DNA of 64,000 nt, from positions 1-64,000 of the forward strand of contig CAIQIQ010000121.1 in the NCBI GenBank assembly GCA_903871935.1. The letters are read 5' to 3'. The notes beneath the pieces are model-generated. The model was not told the origin of the DNA. It did not search any database and saw only the letters and a list, made by a program, of their open reading frames with translations. Made by a program: the position numbers and the translations under genes. Positions 51,619 to 61,250 of the stretch are shown piece after piece; within the stretch, counting starts at the first letter, position 1, and the number at the start of each line of letters is the position of its first letter. Source of the DNA: an uncultured Phycisphaerales bacterium. GTDB taxonomy: Bacteria; Planctomycetota; Phycisphaerae; Tepidisphaerales; Tepidisphaeraceae.

Positions 51619-54129
51619 TTGGACTGGAGCTTTGACATTCTCCGTCAGGGGGGCGTCGACCTTTGGATGCTGGTGTGCGTCATGGCCGCCGCACTGGCAG
51701 CGCTGCGCATCATTGCATCGAGACTCTGGCAGAATCCCGGCGATCTGGTCTACGTGGTGGCGGGAGGCGCTGCCATGGGCGGCACCGTCCTGGTCGTTGC
51801 CATTCCAGCTTTGCATCGCCCAACGGTTGGCTTGGTGTGGTCGGCCGTATGTCTTGCGCTTGCAACGGCTGTCTTTTATCGGCCGCTGTTTCAGCAACTT
51901 GGGTCACGTCGGTCCGCCATTCTGCTGGGTCTGCGCATGGTGGTTATTGGGCTATTGGTTCTGATGTTGTTTGAGCCGGTCATCCGCTACACGGCGATCC
52001 ATGCGCCCGAACGGCCGCTCTTTCTCCTGGTTGATACTTCCGGGTCGATGTCGGTGCCCGATGTACAGAATGGGCCGACGCGAATCCAGTCTGTGTGGCA
52101 GGCGCTGCAACCGCAGCTTCCGCTGTTGCGGCAGCACTTTGACGTGCGCGTGCGCACGTTCGCCTCTGAGGTCAAGGCGTTGGATAGGCCCGAGGACCTG
52201 GCTGATCTGCCGGCCGATGGGAAGACAACGGACATCGTCAAAGGCGCGCAGAGCATCCTGGGTGAGAGCAGCCGCAAAGATGCTGCGATTGTGCTGATCA
52301 GTGATGGCATCGACAATGCATCTCCGGATGTCGCGAAGGTGGTTGCCCGCAGTCTTCGGCCGATCCATACGCTGAGTGTTGGCTCCGAGCAGACGCAGTC
52401 CTCGGCGGTTCAGAACATCGCCATTGAGAGCGTGGAAGCGGATGATGAGTTGGCCGTCGGTCATGAGACCAAGCTCAAGGTTACGGTGCTTTCCACCGGG
52501 CTTGCCAATCGTGTCGTCGATGTGAAATGGGCTCAGCTCGGCAGCGACGGCAAGCCGATGGGCGAAGGGCGGAGCCAGAAGCTTGTGCTGGAGCCCAGCC
52601 CGGCGGGGCAGAAACTTGAGCTCGCCTTCAAGCCCACCACCATCGGGCTGCAGCGGATTGCAGTCTGGGTTGATCCGATCCCCGGCGAGCGCACCACCAT
52701 CGATAACCGGCAGGAGTTTCAGGCTCTGGCGATGGATCCGCGGATCAAGGTGCTCTATGTCGAGGGCCGGGCACGCCCGGAATACCGCGATCTGAAGCGC
52801 GCCCTTGATCGCGATGCCAATATCGAAGCTGCGAGCCTCCTGCGCATCCAGCAGGATCGTTTTGCCGCATCGGGCACCGTGGATGGCGAGAAAGTCGCCA
52901 CCCTGCCGGTGACCAGCGAAGCGTGGCGGAAGTTCGATGTGATCATCCTGGGCGACCTTGATGTGAGTTTCCTGACCAGGCCGCAGCAGATTGCCATCGA
53001 GCAGGCGGTAAGCGAGGGTTCAGGGCTGCTGATGGTGGGCGGGCAGTCGAGCTTCGGTCCTGGTTCCTATGCCGGAACTCCGATCGAGAAGCTGCTGCCC
53101 GTGATGGTCGGTGGTACCGACGCGGCACAGGAGAAGAGCCAATTCGTTCCGCGGCTGACGGCCGAAGGTGTCATGCACCCGGCAATGGAGGGCCTGACGC
53201 AGTGGTTCGGAGTCGGTGACAAGGCCGGCACGCGCGAGCTTCCGCCCATTCGCGGCAACGTGGTGGTTTCCAGGCCCAAGACCGGGGCAACTGTGCTGCT
53301 GGTCCATGAGGGCAAGGCTGGACCGGATGGCAAGGCGCAGATCGTGTTGGCTACGCAGAACTACGGCAAGGGCCGATCCGGCGCATTCACGGCTGACACC
53401 ACCTATCTCTGGTATCTGCCGCTGCGGGGGATGGGGCAGGAGAGTCCCTACAACCTCTTCTGGGGCCAACTGGTCCGCTGGCTGGCAGGCGTTGATGTGA
53501 AGAACCGCCAGCAGGGGGCGGGCATGGATGGGATGCTCAACCGCAGCGTCTATGAGTTGGGCGAGGCGGTGCTGGTCAAGGCGATGGTCCGCGACGAACG
53601 CGGCGATGCCACGCGTTACGCGACTGTGCAGATGGAGTTGAAGAAGCCCGATGGCACGGTGGCGCAGCGGCTGAACCTGTCGCCGGCGGAGACGCGGGTC
53701 GGGCTCTATGAGATGCGTCTGCCGGATGTCGAAGCCGGGGACTGGCAGATCCATTTGACTGGAACCAAGGATGGCAAGCAGCTTGGCGACCAGGCGCTCA
53801 AGTTCACCGTCATTGCGCCGGCCGATGAACTGCTGCAACTGGGCGCCAAGCCGCAGCTCATGGCTGAAATTGCCCAAAAAACCAAGGGGTATAGCTATGC
53901 GCTGGCACAGCTTCCGCAACTCGTGAATCAACTGATCGGCACTGACCTGCAGGGCTCACCCGTGAGTCAGGCCGTGGTGCCGCTGGCGAATGTGCTGCGC
54001 TGGTTGCCTGCCATGCTTGGTCAGCCGACCAACTGGGCTACCCGCTACGACCTGCCGTTGCAGGCGGTCATTGTGATCAGCCTGCTGATGGCCGAGTGGC
54101 TGCTGCGCCGCCGCTGGCAGGTGGCGTGA
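51619..54129 (+). CDS. membrane-anchored vWA / amidotransferase-like protein
   Basis: 836 aa. Two or three N-terminal helices (residues ~15-120), a vWA domain with MIDAS motif DTSGSMS, then a beta-sandwich stretch and a region around YVEGRARPEYRDLKRAL and GDLDVSFLTRPQ that resembles the class-I glutamine-amidotransferase-like fold seen in planctomycete vWA proteins. The C-terminal helix VIVISLLMAEWLL re-enters the membrane. Start TTG 51619 is uncertain; ATG 51667 is an alternative. No enzyme residue is evident. Confidence 0.72.
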   Translation: MDWSFDILRQGGVDLWMLVCVMAAALAALRIIASRLWQNPGDLVYVVAGGAAMGGTVLVVAIPALHRPTVGLVWSAVCLALATAVFYRPLFQQLGSRRSAILLGLRMVVIGLLVLMLFEPVIRYTAIHAPERPLFLLVDTSGSMSVPDVQNGPTRIQSVWQALQPQLPLLRQHFDVRVRTFASEVKALDRPEDLADLPADGKTTDIVKGAQSILGESSRKDAAIVLISDGIDNASPDVAKVVARSLRPIHTLSVGSEQTQSSAVQNIAIESVEADDELAVGHETKLKVTVLSTGLANRVVDVKWAQLGSDGKPMGEGRSQKLVLEPSPAGQKLELAFKPTTIGLQRIAVWVDPIPGERTTIDNRQEFQALAMDPRIKVLYVEGRARPEYRDLKRALDRDANIEAASLLRIQQDRFAASGTVDGEKVATLPVTSEAWRKFDVIILGDLDVSFLTRPQQIAIEQAVSEGSGLLMVGGQSSFGPGSYAGTPIEKLLPVMVGGTDAAQEKSQFVPRLTAEGVMHPAMEGLTQWFGVGDKAGTRELPPIRGNVVVSRPKTGATVLLVHEGKAGPDGKAQIVLATQNYGKGRSGAFTADTTYLWYLPLRGMGQESPYNLFWGQLVRWLAGVDVKNRQQGAGMDGMLNRSVYELGEAVLVKAMVRDERGDATRYATVQMELKKPDGTVAQRLNLSPAETRVGLYEMRLPDVEAGDWQIHLTGTKDGKQLGDQALKFTVIAPADELLQLGAKPQLMAEIAQKTKGYSYALAQLPQLVNQLIGTDLQGSPVSQAVVPLANVLRWLPAMLGQPTNWATRYDLPLQAVIVISLLMAEWLLRRRWQVA

Positions 54130-54142
54130 TCCTCTAGATCCT

Positions 54143-55216
54143 CTAGTGCCCATCCATCAATAGTTTCTGCTGGCGGATCTGCGCCACCATCGCCGGGCTG
54201 ATCTTGTCAGTTCGCTCGGCGAGGCGCAGATCGGCGTATGCCCGCGGATAGTCATTCTGGGCCGTACGCAACTTGCTGCGTGTCAGATATGCCAGCGCCT
54301 GGGTATCCGGCTGCAGGCCGTGTTGTGCCAGGGCTTCATCCAGTTCTTTGAGGGCGACATCAAACTCGAAGCGCGTGAGTTGATCCTCGGCGACGATCGT
54401 CAATGCCGCAGCGCGGTCGTTGGCTGGGGCATCGGGCGTGGAGAGAATGGTCTGGCAATCAGCCAGTGATTGTTCCTTCTGCCGGTTCGAACGGTAGAGG
54501 CTGGCGCGAATAAGCAGAGCGGCACTACGAAGGTTGCCGGGGATACCCGGGATCGCCATTGCCTGGGCGATATCCGTTTCCCAATGCGGCTCGCTCCTGG
54601 GGACATTGGCACGCTGGAGCAGGGCGATGGCGCGGTACGAGGGCGAAGCATCAGGGATCGCAGCGGCGGCCGTCAGTTCGGTATAGGCATCGTCATTCTG
54701 CTGCAGCGACACTCTGAGGCTGGCGCGAGAGATCATTGCCACCACGCGCGAATCGGGGGGCAATCCAGGGATCTGGAGCATCGTTGCAAAAGCTTCGACG
54801 GCTTCGTTGGGGCGGTTCTGCTGCAGGCGCAACGATGCGAGTGCACTTAAGGCCTGCGCCTTGACCTCGGGTGCTGCCCCCTTCACGGTTGAGGCCTGCT
54901 GGTAGATCGCTGCGGCCTGATCGGGGTCGCGGGAAGCCGCGGCGATCTGCCCGTTGAGGCACAGGAGCATACATCGCGCATCGGGGGTATTGCCGGGGTC
55001 GTCAATGGCCAGTTGCAGTTCAGTAAGGGCTCGGCGGAGATTGCCGGTGTGGTTCATCGACTCGATGCGATTCTTGACCGAGTTATAGCGTTCGCTGGTC
55101 TGGGCGGAGAGTTTGGGCTGTGCCATGGGAGGCATGGACAGGCTGGTCAGTTGGGCGAAGGAAGTAGTGCACAAGGCACAAGCCGCCAGAATGACCATGT
55201 AAAGTGGCAATCGCAT
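54143..55216 (-). CDS. exported TPR-like repeat protein
   Basis: 357 aa. Signal peptide (LYMVILAACALCTTSFAQ), then TPR-like helices throughout (for example RALTELQLAIDDPGN, AAIYQQASTVKGAAPE, ALKELDEALAQHG). Probably a periplasmic scaffold. The ATG at 55216 is chosen for the signal peptide; the open frame extends to 55282. Confidence 0.65.
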   Translation of the reverse strand: MRLPLYMVILAACALCTTSFAQLTSLSMPPMAQPKLSAQTSERYNSVKNRIESMNHTGNLRRALTELQLAIDDPGNTPDARCMLLCLNGQIAAASRDPDQAAAIYQQASTVKGAAPEVKAQALSALASLRLQQNRPNEAVEAFATMLQIPGLPPDSRVVAMISRASLRVSLQQNDDAYTELTAAAAIPDASPSYRAIALLQRANVPRSEPHWETDIAQAMAIPGIPGNLRSAALLIRASLYRSNRQKEQSLADCQTILSTPDAPANDRAAALTIVAEDQLTRFEFDVALKELDEALAQHGLQPDTQALAYLTRSKLRTAQNDYPRAYADLRLAERTDKISPAMVAQIRQQKLLMDGH

Positions 55217-55412
55217 CAGGAGAGGGATCGTACCCGAGAAGAGCGGAGAGCGAAAAGCCCCGGCGCGCGGGATAAACTCCAAGCGGAAATGAAGATGTTC
55301 GGGTTAGCTGAACGTCATTCGTCCATGGTCATTGGTCGGCGCTACGTGGAACACAGGGCGTGGTAACGCTTGATATGGCTCTAGAGATGCTCGTGGCACG
55401 ATACGGATTTGG

Positions 55413-56243
55413 CTAAGCCGCCTCGTTGAAGTTGGGATTTGGGATGAACTCGCCGACAATCTCGCCTTGGTCATCTACCTTCCACGCTCCTACAACAGCT
55501 TGCGGCGGCACGGGGTCGTCCGGACCGTAGTATCCGCGAATTTCATAGACCCATCCCCCTGGGTTCTGTTTCGCTTCTGCCTTCGCTTTCTCTGGGGGCA
55601 TGCGCTTCATCGCAGACGTTCCAGCCACAGGTGGTTTTGGAATCACGTTTCCACATTCTGGACATCTGTCTGTGCCGGCTCGCAGGTCATAGCCACAAGC
55701 GAGACAGAGTCCTGGCCGGTGGTTGGCTAACCGCCGTTGCCGCCGCACGGCCCATGTCGCCAGCCACGCCAGAGGGAGCAAGAGAGCTAGCGTGGCCATC
55801 TGGTAGAACGGAACGGCAAGCCACGTTCCCGATCGCTCGTACACGGTCAACCGGTTGTACGTTGTCAGAACATGGAATCTGCTATCGGGGAGATGCAGCA
55901 GGAGCGCCCGGCCATAGAGTCCACCCATAGATTGGACCGAATTCAGATTGTCCGCCATCCGGATCGCCTCGGCAATGTCTTGGTCGGTTGCCTGGCCTTG
56001 TGGATGGAAATCCCGGTCATAGGTCTGGCCATACAAGTAGTTCGTGTCTCTCTGCCATGTAAACAGACCAGATCGGCCCCAACCCCAGGCACCCGCATCG
56101 ACCTGCACTACGGCACCATGACGCTCGATGTGATGGTAGCTTGAGAGATGCTGAACACGTTGAGCGATGCCCCACATCGCCAAGGTTGCCACGCACAGCA
56201 GCAGCGACAGTGCCGAGAGGATGTTGAACAGCCGGCGTTTCAT
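55413..56243 (-). CDS. membrane protein with CGYDLRA zinc ribbon
   Basis: 276 aa. TM1 at the N-terminus (ILSALSLLLCVATLAMW), an external domain, TM2 (MATLALLLPLAWLATWAV), then the zinc ribbon CLACGYDLRAGTDRCPECG and a C-terminal tail. This ribbon is a recurrent feature of planctomycete membrane proteins. Its ATG overlaps the upstream stop as ATGA. GAGG is 7 nt before it. Confidence 0.7.
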   Translation of the reverse strand: MKRRLFNILSALSLLLCVATLAMWGIAQRVQHLSSYHHIERHGAVVQVDAGAWGWGRSGLFTWQRDTNYLYGQTYDRDFHPQGQATDQDIAEAIRMADNLNSVQSMGGLYGRALLLHLPDSRFHVLTTYNRLTVYERSGTWLAVPFYQMATLALLLPLAWLATWAVRRQRRLANHRPGLCLACGYDLRAGTDRCPECGNVIPKPPVAGTSAMKRMPPEKAKAEAKQNPGGWVYEIRGYYGPDDPVPPQAVVGAWKVDDQGEIVGEFIPNPNFNEAA

Positions 56244-56545
56244 GCCTTTGCCTCTTGAGCGGGAATCGGCGTTCCACATTCTGGGCATCTGTCTTTGCTG
56301 GCTCGCAGGTCGTAGCCGCACTTACGGCAGTGGGGAACTGCTTCTCGTATCCTCATACGTCGTGAAATGTGCCCATCAACGATGAAATAGATGGGAATGC
56401 CGACCAGTGATGCTAAGAGGCCCCAAAACCCGCCCATTGACGCAGCAACCCACCACGGGCGTCCGCACCACAGAAGACACCAGACACCAACACCGATGCC
56501 GACAATCAACCATACCGCTATCCGAAGCATCGATACTAAGCTCAT
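56240..56545 (-). CDS. small membrane protein with CGYDLRA zinc ribbon
   Basis: 101 aa. Two membrane helices (~10-27, ~33-55) then the same ribbon, CRKCGYDLRASKDRCPECG. Partner of the downstream paralog through an ATGA overlap. GGAG is 5 nt before the ATG. Confidence 0.7.
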   Translation of the reverse strand: MSLVSMLRIAVWLIVGIGVGVWCLLWCGRPWWVAASMGGFWGLLASLVGIPIYFIVDGHISRRMRIREAVPHCRKCGYDLRASKDRCPECGTPIPAQEAKA

Positions 56546-56632
56546 GGTCTCTCCGTTCCTAATCTTGTAGGTGGTGTTTCATCGTTCGGCAAATCTACCA
56601 CAACGTCTCGGTACCTCCTTAGCGGTGGGCGC

Positions 56633-56737
56633 TCATGTATCATTGCCCTGCTGTCTGTTTCGCCACGGTTGCTTACCACACCTGAGCAGCAACGGCATGC
56701 ACACTGCCGAGAAGATGCTGAGGAGGCGGCGTTCCAT
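56633..56737 (-). pseudogene. decayed 5' remnant of a zinc-ribbon membrane-protein paralog
   Basis: Reads MERRLLSIFSAVCMPLLL before a stop after 34 codons, closely like MKRRLFNILSALSLLLC of the gene at 55413-56243. The DNA around 56690-56760 keeps much of the identity with 56205-56255 with indels. It fills most of the 56546-56793 gap. Confidence 0.5.
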
Positions 56738-56793
56738 GCTTTGCCCCTGTTGAATGTGGGCATGGTCTGGCGACTCCTGATACACTCTCCGGC

Positions 56794-59601
56794 ATGCCGC
56801 GCAGCTTCTATATTATTGATGGCCACGCCCAGATCTTCCGGGCGTATTACGCTCCGTTTCGCCCGCTGTCGTCGCCGACGGGCGAGCCGACCAAGGCAAC
56901 CTATGTCTTTGCCCAGGCGCTGCTGAACCTGATCGAGCAGGAGAAGCCTGAATACCTGGCGATGGTGATCGATACCGGGAACAAGGATGTGTTCCGCACC
57001 AAGCTCTATCCGGAATACAAAGCCAATCGCAAGCCAGCCCCGGATGATTTTGGTCCTCAGGCGGACCGCATCCTCAGGATGGTGGCGGATGCCGGGATTC
57101 CGGTGATTGCGCGGCCGGGCTTCGAGGCGGATGACATCATGGCAACGATGGCTCGGGAACTGGCCAATCGTGATTTCCGCGTGGTGCTGGTTTCCAAGGA
57201 TAAGGACCTGCGGCAACTGGTGTGCGATCACGTGGTGCTGTTTGATGCGGCCACAGGCAAGACGCTCGACGCCGCAGCGGTGGAACAGGAGTACGGGTAT
57301 CCGCCGGCGAAGGCGGTGGAGGTGCAGACACTTACCGGCGATGCAACGGATAATGTGCCGGGCGTGCCGGGAGTGGGCGAGAAAACGGCCGCCAAATTGA
57401 TCGCGAAATACGGCAGTGTGGAAGAAGTGGTGAAGCATGCCGATGAGCAGACGCCGAAACTGAAGGAGAATCTGCTGAAGGCGGCCGAGATTCTGCGCCT
57501 GTCGCGCACGCTGGTGACGTTGCGCAGCGATGTGCCGATGGACATGGATCTGGAGTGCTGCAAGTTCGCCGGCGTGGACGCCGCGGGGCTGCGCCGGCAC
57601 TTTGTGGAACTGGGGTTCACACAGCTTGTGAAGCGCATCGGCGGCGATGAGCAGCGGCCGCCATCGCCGCAAAAACCAGCGGCTGCCGATGGTTTGTTCG
57701 GTGACATCTCGGTGGCGGCCTCGCAGCAGGCGCAGCCTGACAGCCCGGCCAGAGCCGCGCCCGCCGCACAGGATGGGCTGCGGACCACCGAGTCGTGCGA
57801 CTACCGCCTGGTGAACACGCCGGAGCTGTTTGAGCAGTTCATGGCGGAGCTTTGCCTACAGCGCGAGTTCGCGTTCGACACCGAGACCGACGCCCTGGGC
57901 GCGATGTACAGCAATGTGGTGGGTCTGAGCTTTTCGTGGATAGAGCAGCAGGGGTGGTATGTCGCGGTGGAAGGGCCGCTGGGCGCGCAAGTGCTGGATC
58001 GGAAGATGGTGATCGAACGGCTGCGGCCGATCATGGAGAACCCGCAGATCGGCAAGTTTGGGCATAATGCCAAATACGACTTCCTGGCGATGCGCAAGAT
58101 CGGCCTGCGCGTGCGCGGTCTGAGAATGGACACGATGATCGCGGCGTTTGTGCTCGATTCCAGCGGCGATTCGTACAGCATTGATCGGTTGGCAGGGCAG
58201 ATGCTGGGTATCCGCAAGATTGCCACGCAGGAACTGATCGGCAGCGGGAAGAACCAGATTTCCATGCAGCAGGTGCAGTTGGAGCATGTGGCGCGGTATG
58301 CGAGCGAGGATGCCGATGTTTGTTTGCGGCTGGCCCGTCTGCTGCGGCCGAAGCTCGACGAGCATCGGCCGTTGGCGAAGCTCTACGACGATCTGGAGAA
58401 CCCGCTGGTTGAGGTGCTGGTGGAGATGGAGTTCGCAGGGGTGTCGGTAGATCCGGCCATCCTCAAGCAGCAGAGCGGGGTGTTGGGCGCGAAGATCGAC
58501 CTGTTGCGTAAGCGCCTGATGGAAGCGGCAGGGCGCGAGTTTAATCCCGATTCTCCCAAGCAGCTTGCCGAGGTGCTGTTTGTCCGCCTGGGGCTGCCGG
58601 TAATCAAGCGAAACAAGACCGGGCCGAGCACGGATATCGAGGTGCTGGAGAAGCTGTCGCTGGAGCACGAGGTGCCGCGGTTGATGCTCGAACACCGCAG
58701 CCTGGTGAAGTTGAAGAACACCTATCTTGATACGCTCACGGCGTATGTGAGTCCCGGAACGAACCGCATCCATGCATCATTCAGCCAGATCGGCGCCGAG
58801 ACCGGCCGGCTGAGTTGCAATGATCCGAATCTGCAGAATATCCCGATTCGCAGCGAAGAGGGGCGGGCGATCCGTCTGGCGTTCGTGCCGCAGCAGCGCG
58901 ACCGCGACGTGCTGCTGACGGCCGACTACAGCCAGATCGAGCTGCGCGTGCTGGCGCATTTCACGCATGAGCCGGCCCTGATCCGCGCATTTGCCGCTGA
59001 TGAGGATGTGCACGCCACCGTGGCGGCGGAAGTCTTTGGCGTCGAACGCGACAAGGTCAGCAAAGAGCAGCGGGCACAGGCCAAGGTCGTGAACTTCGGC
59101 ATCATCTACGGCATTAGCGCGTTTGGGCTGGCGCGCCGGATCGACGGGCTGGGCATGCCGGCCGCGGGTAAGCTGATCGAGGCGTATCACGCTCGATTCC
59201 CCAGTATTCAGCGGTTCCTGCATGAATGTGTTGAGCAGGCGAAGAAGCAGGGGTACGTCGAGACGATTCTTGGCCGGCGGCGGCAGCTTCCGCAGATCCA
59301 TTCGGCGATTACAGCCCAGCGTAATGCCGGCGAACGGATGGCGATCAACTCGGTGGTGCAGGGCTCGGCAGCCGACCTGATCAAGGTTGCCATGCTCAAT
59401 ATTCAACGACGCATCGAACGCGAGGATCGGCCGATTCGCATGGTCATGCAGGTGCATGATGAACTGGTTTTCGAGACGCCCCTTAAGGGTGTGGAAGAGC
59501 AGGCACAGTTCGTGAAGCAGGAGATGGAGAAGGCGATGACGCTGAGTGTGCCACTGAGGGCGGATATCGGGTGGGGGGCGAACTGGCAGGAAGGGAAATA
59601 G
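56794..59601 (+). CDS. polA: DNA polymerase I
   Basis: 935 aa, all three domains. 5'-nuclease: IDGHAQIFRAYYA, EADDIMATMA, GVPGVGEKTAAKL. 3'-5' exonuclease appears active: FDTETDAL, GHNAKYDFLAM and ASEDADVC keep the acidic residues. Polymerase: DYSQIELRVLAH (motif A), VNFGIIYGISAFG (motif B) and VMQVHDELVFE (motif C). A Pro/Ala/Gln linker (~285-330) separates the first two domains. Weak ribosome site. Confidence 0.96.
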   Translation: MPRSFYIIDGHAQIFRAYYAPFRPLSSPTGEPTKATYVFAQALLNLIEQEKPEYLAMVIDTGNKDVFRTKLYPEYKANRKPAPDDFGPQADRILRMVADAGIPVIARPGFEADDIMATMARELANRDFRVVLVSKDKDLRQLVCDHVVLFDAATGKTLDAAAVEQEYGYPPAKAVEVQTLTGDATDNVPGVPGVGEKTAAKLIAKYGSVEEVVKHADEQTPKLKENLLKAAEILRLSRTLVTLRSDVPMDMDLECCKFAGVDAAGLRRHFVELGFTQLVKRIGGDEQRPPSPQKPAAADGLFGDISVAASQQAQPDSPARAAPAAQDGLRTTESCDYRLVNTPELFEQFMAELCLQREFAFDTETDALGAMYSNVVGLSFSWIEQQGWYVAVEGPLGAQVLDRKMVIERLRPIMENPQIGKFGHNAKYDFLAMRKIGLRVRGLRMDTMIAAFVLDSSGDSYSIDRLAGQMLGIRKIATQELIGSGKNQISMQQVQLEHVARYASEDADVCLRLARLLRPKLDEHRPLAKLYDDLENPLVEVLVEMEFAGVSVDPAILKQQSGVLGAKIDLLRKRLMEAAGREFNPDSPKQLAEVLFVRLGLPVIKRNKTGPSTDIEVLEKLSLEHEVPRLMLEHRSLVKLKNTYLDTLTAYVSPGTNRIHASFSQIGAETGRLSCNDPNLQNIPIRSEEGRAIRLAFVPQQRDRDVLLTADYSQIELRVLAHFTHEPALIRAFAADEDVHATVAAEVFGVERDKVSKEQRAQAKVVNFGIIYGISAFGLARRIDGLGMPAAGKLIEAYHARFPSIQRFLHECVEQAKKQGYVETILGRRRQLPQIHSAITAQRNAGERMAINSVVQGSAADLIKVAMLNIQRRIEREDRPIRMVMQVHDELVFETPLKGVEEQAQFVKQEMEKAMTLSVPLRADIGWGANWQEGK

Positions 59602-59628
59602 AGCGGGCTGAACCTGTCAGGTTGCCGA

Positions 59629-59662
59629 GCTCTTCCAGCGGAAGAGCGTCGGATTCGTGTCC
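59629..59662 (+). other. tRNA-Thr(CGU)-like fragment
   Basis: After an 8-bp hairpin GCTCTTCC/GGAAGAGC (59629-59647), the bases 59637-59662 read like the D-arm end and anticodon arm of a tRNA-Thr with CGT at 59656-59658 (TTCGTGT loop). The acceptor stem and T arm are not found. It may also act as a terminator of polA. The rest of 59602-59799 holds no gene. Confidence 0.3.
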
Positions 59663-59799
59663 ACGGACTCCCATTCTGATTAACAGTGGTATGGCTTGTG
59701 CTAGATACGTGTGCAGTGTGACACGACCCCAGCAGTTGGTGGGTCCGTGTATGGAATGACGATGTGTGGTGAGATAACAAGTCAAGAGGGGAGTTCGAT

Positions 59800-59970
59800 A
59801 TGCTCTACTGGGCAGCAGTATTCTTTCTCGTAGCGATTCTTGCAGCGGCGTTCGGGTTTGGCGGCATCGCCGCCGGCGCGGTGGGAATAGCCAAGGTCCT
59901 GTTCTTCATCTTCCTGGTCCTGTTCGTGGTATCGCTGCTGGCGGGATTGCTCCGCGGCCGCGGTGCATGA
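59800..59970 (+). CDS. DUF1328 (YtjA-like) small membrane protein
   Basis: 56 aa, almost entirely two membrane helices: [20 protein letters not shown] and [17 protein letters not shown], then LRGRGA. Matches the DUF1328 family of envelope-stress-associated proteins. GGGGAG precedes the ATG. It and the next gene look stress-related. Confidence 0.85.
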   Translation: MLYWAAVFFLVAILAAAFGFGGIAAGAVGIAKVLFFIFLVLFVVSLLAGLLRGRGA

Positions 59971-60100
59971 CGGGATTGATTCGGGGGTAATACGCCAGAG
60001 GGAAGACAACCATAGGAACATGCAGAAATCAGGTGCATCGAGATTGCGTCCAGGTAGAGCTCTGGCCTCGGTGCACGTTTTAGCAGAAGGGAGATTGTCT

Positions 60101-61021
60101 ATGCGAAATATGCTGAAGTATTCGCTGGCGGTCCAAGTGGCCGTCGCAGGCGTGGCGCTGGCACAGATGCCGGCGCAGAGTGATCGGCCTATGCAGGGCA
60201 GTACAGGCGTTACAGACGGAGTTCGGACCAGCGACATGTCAAGCGAGCGGACGATGACCGCCAGCGCGGTGCGAGCGAGCCACCTCATTGGGACCAAGGT
60301 GTACACCCAGCAGGACAAGCACCTTGGCAAGATCAACGATATTGTGCTGGACAAGGACTGCAGGAAGGTCGGGTACGTCGTGCTGTCATATGGCGGCATT
60401 GCGGGGTTGGGCGACAAGCTCTACGCCGTGCCGCGCGACGTGGTTCAACTCTCGACCAGCGGCGAGGGCCGGGCTGTGGTTAGCGTGGATGAGCAGGTGC
60501 TGAAGAACGCCCCAGGCTTCGACGAGGGCAAGTGGTCAACCGAGGCGAATGCGGATTACTACCGTAAGCTCGACAAGTACTACCATGAGGCGAGCGGCAA
60601 CAGGCTCAGCCAGGCTGAGGACCTTACTTTGGACAAGACTGCGGCACAGCCGGCCGCAGCGCAGATGAGTAACGATGACGCCGCTATGTGGACCCGACGG
60701 GCGAGTTCGCTGATCGGCAAAAGCGTGACGAGTCCGCAGAACGAGAAACTGGGCGAGATCAATGATCTGGTGATCGATTGGCCGGCCGGGACGATCCGCT
60801 ATGCCGTGCTCTCCTACGGCGGCATGCTCGGGATCGGCGACAAGCTCTGTGCGGTGCCTATTGAGAAACTCCAGACGCGTGATGCGGGTCTGGTGCTGAG
60901 CATCGACAAGCAGCAACTCAAGAGTGCTCCGAGCTTCGATACAGCGCAATGGCCCAACATGGCTGATCCACAATGGAGTAAATCGGTCGATGAATTCTAC
61001 GGGCAGAGCCGTGGCAATTAG
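60101..61021 (+). CDS. exported protein with two PRC-barrel domains
   Basis: 306 aa. Signal peptide (YSLAVQVAVAGVALAQ), then two PRC-barrel repeats: HLIGTKVYTQQDKHLGKIND with YVVLSYGGIAGLGDKLYAVP, and SLIGKSVTSPQNEKLGEIND with YAVLSYGGMLGIGDKLCAVP. Each is followed by a short helical tail. AAGGGAG lies before the ATG at 60101. Often found as periplasmic stress proteins; no enzyme role is expected. Confidence 0.85.
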   Translation: MRNMLKYSLAVQVAVAGVALAQMPAQSDRPMQGSTGVTDGVRTSDMSSERTMTASAVRASHLIGTKVYTQQDKHLGKINDIVLDKDCRKVGYVVLSYGGIAGLGDKLYAVPRDVVQLSTSGEGRAVVSVDEQVLKNAPGFDEGKWSTEANADYYRKLDKYYHEASGNRLSQAEDLTLDKTAAQPAAAQMSNDDAAMWTRRASSLIGKSVTSPQNEKLGEINDLVIDWPAGTIRYAVLSYGGMLGIGDKLCAVPIEKLQTRDAGLVLSIDKQQLKSAPSFDTAQWPNMADPQWSKSVDEFYGQSRGN

Positions 61022-61080
61022 CCCGCGCAACACGAGGCAAGGCAACGTGATGCGCTCACGATGACGCAGAGCGTGCGTGA

Positions 61081-61118
61081 AGTCGGCCGGCCGGGACATT
61101 GTACCTGGCCGGCCGACT
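61081..61118 (+). terminator. probable terminator after the PRC-barrel gene
   Basis: AGTCGGCCGGCC (61081-61092) and GGCCGGCCGACT (61107-61118) form a perfect 12-bp stem with a 14-nt loop; the tail CGTTCTTGATT is only moderately T-rich. The rest of 61022-61250 shows no gene. Confidence 0.6.
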
Positions 61119-61250
61119 CGTTCTTGATTCGCATACGGTGTGCCCGGTCACGCAATTGGGCGACATTCGTTGCCATGGTGGTGCCGAGGTTGTCGATAGC
61201 TTCAGCGCATACTGGCGAAGTGTCGCGCGGCTGCTACCATGCCGCGAACT

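Noticed and set aside
61081-61118. Protein-binding operator
   Set aside because: The 12-bp GC stem directly after the PRC-barrel gene fits a terminator better.
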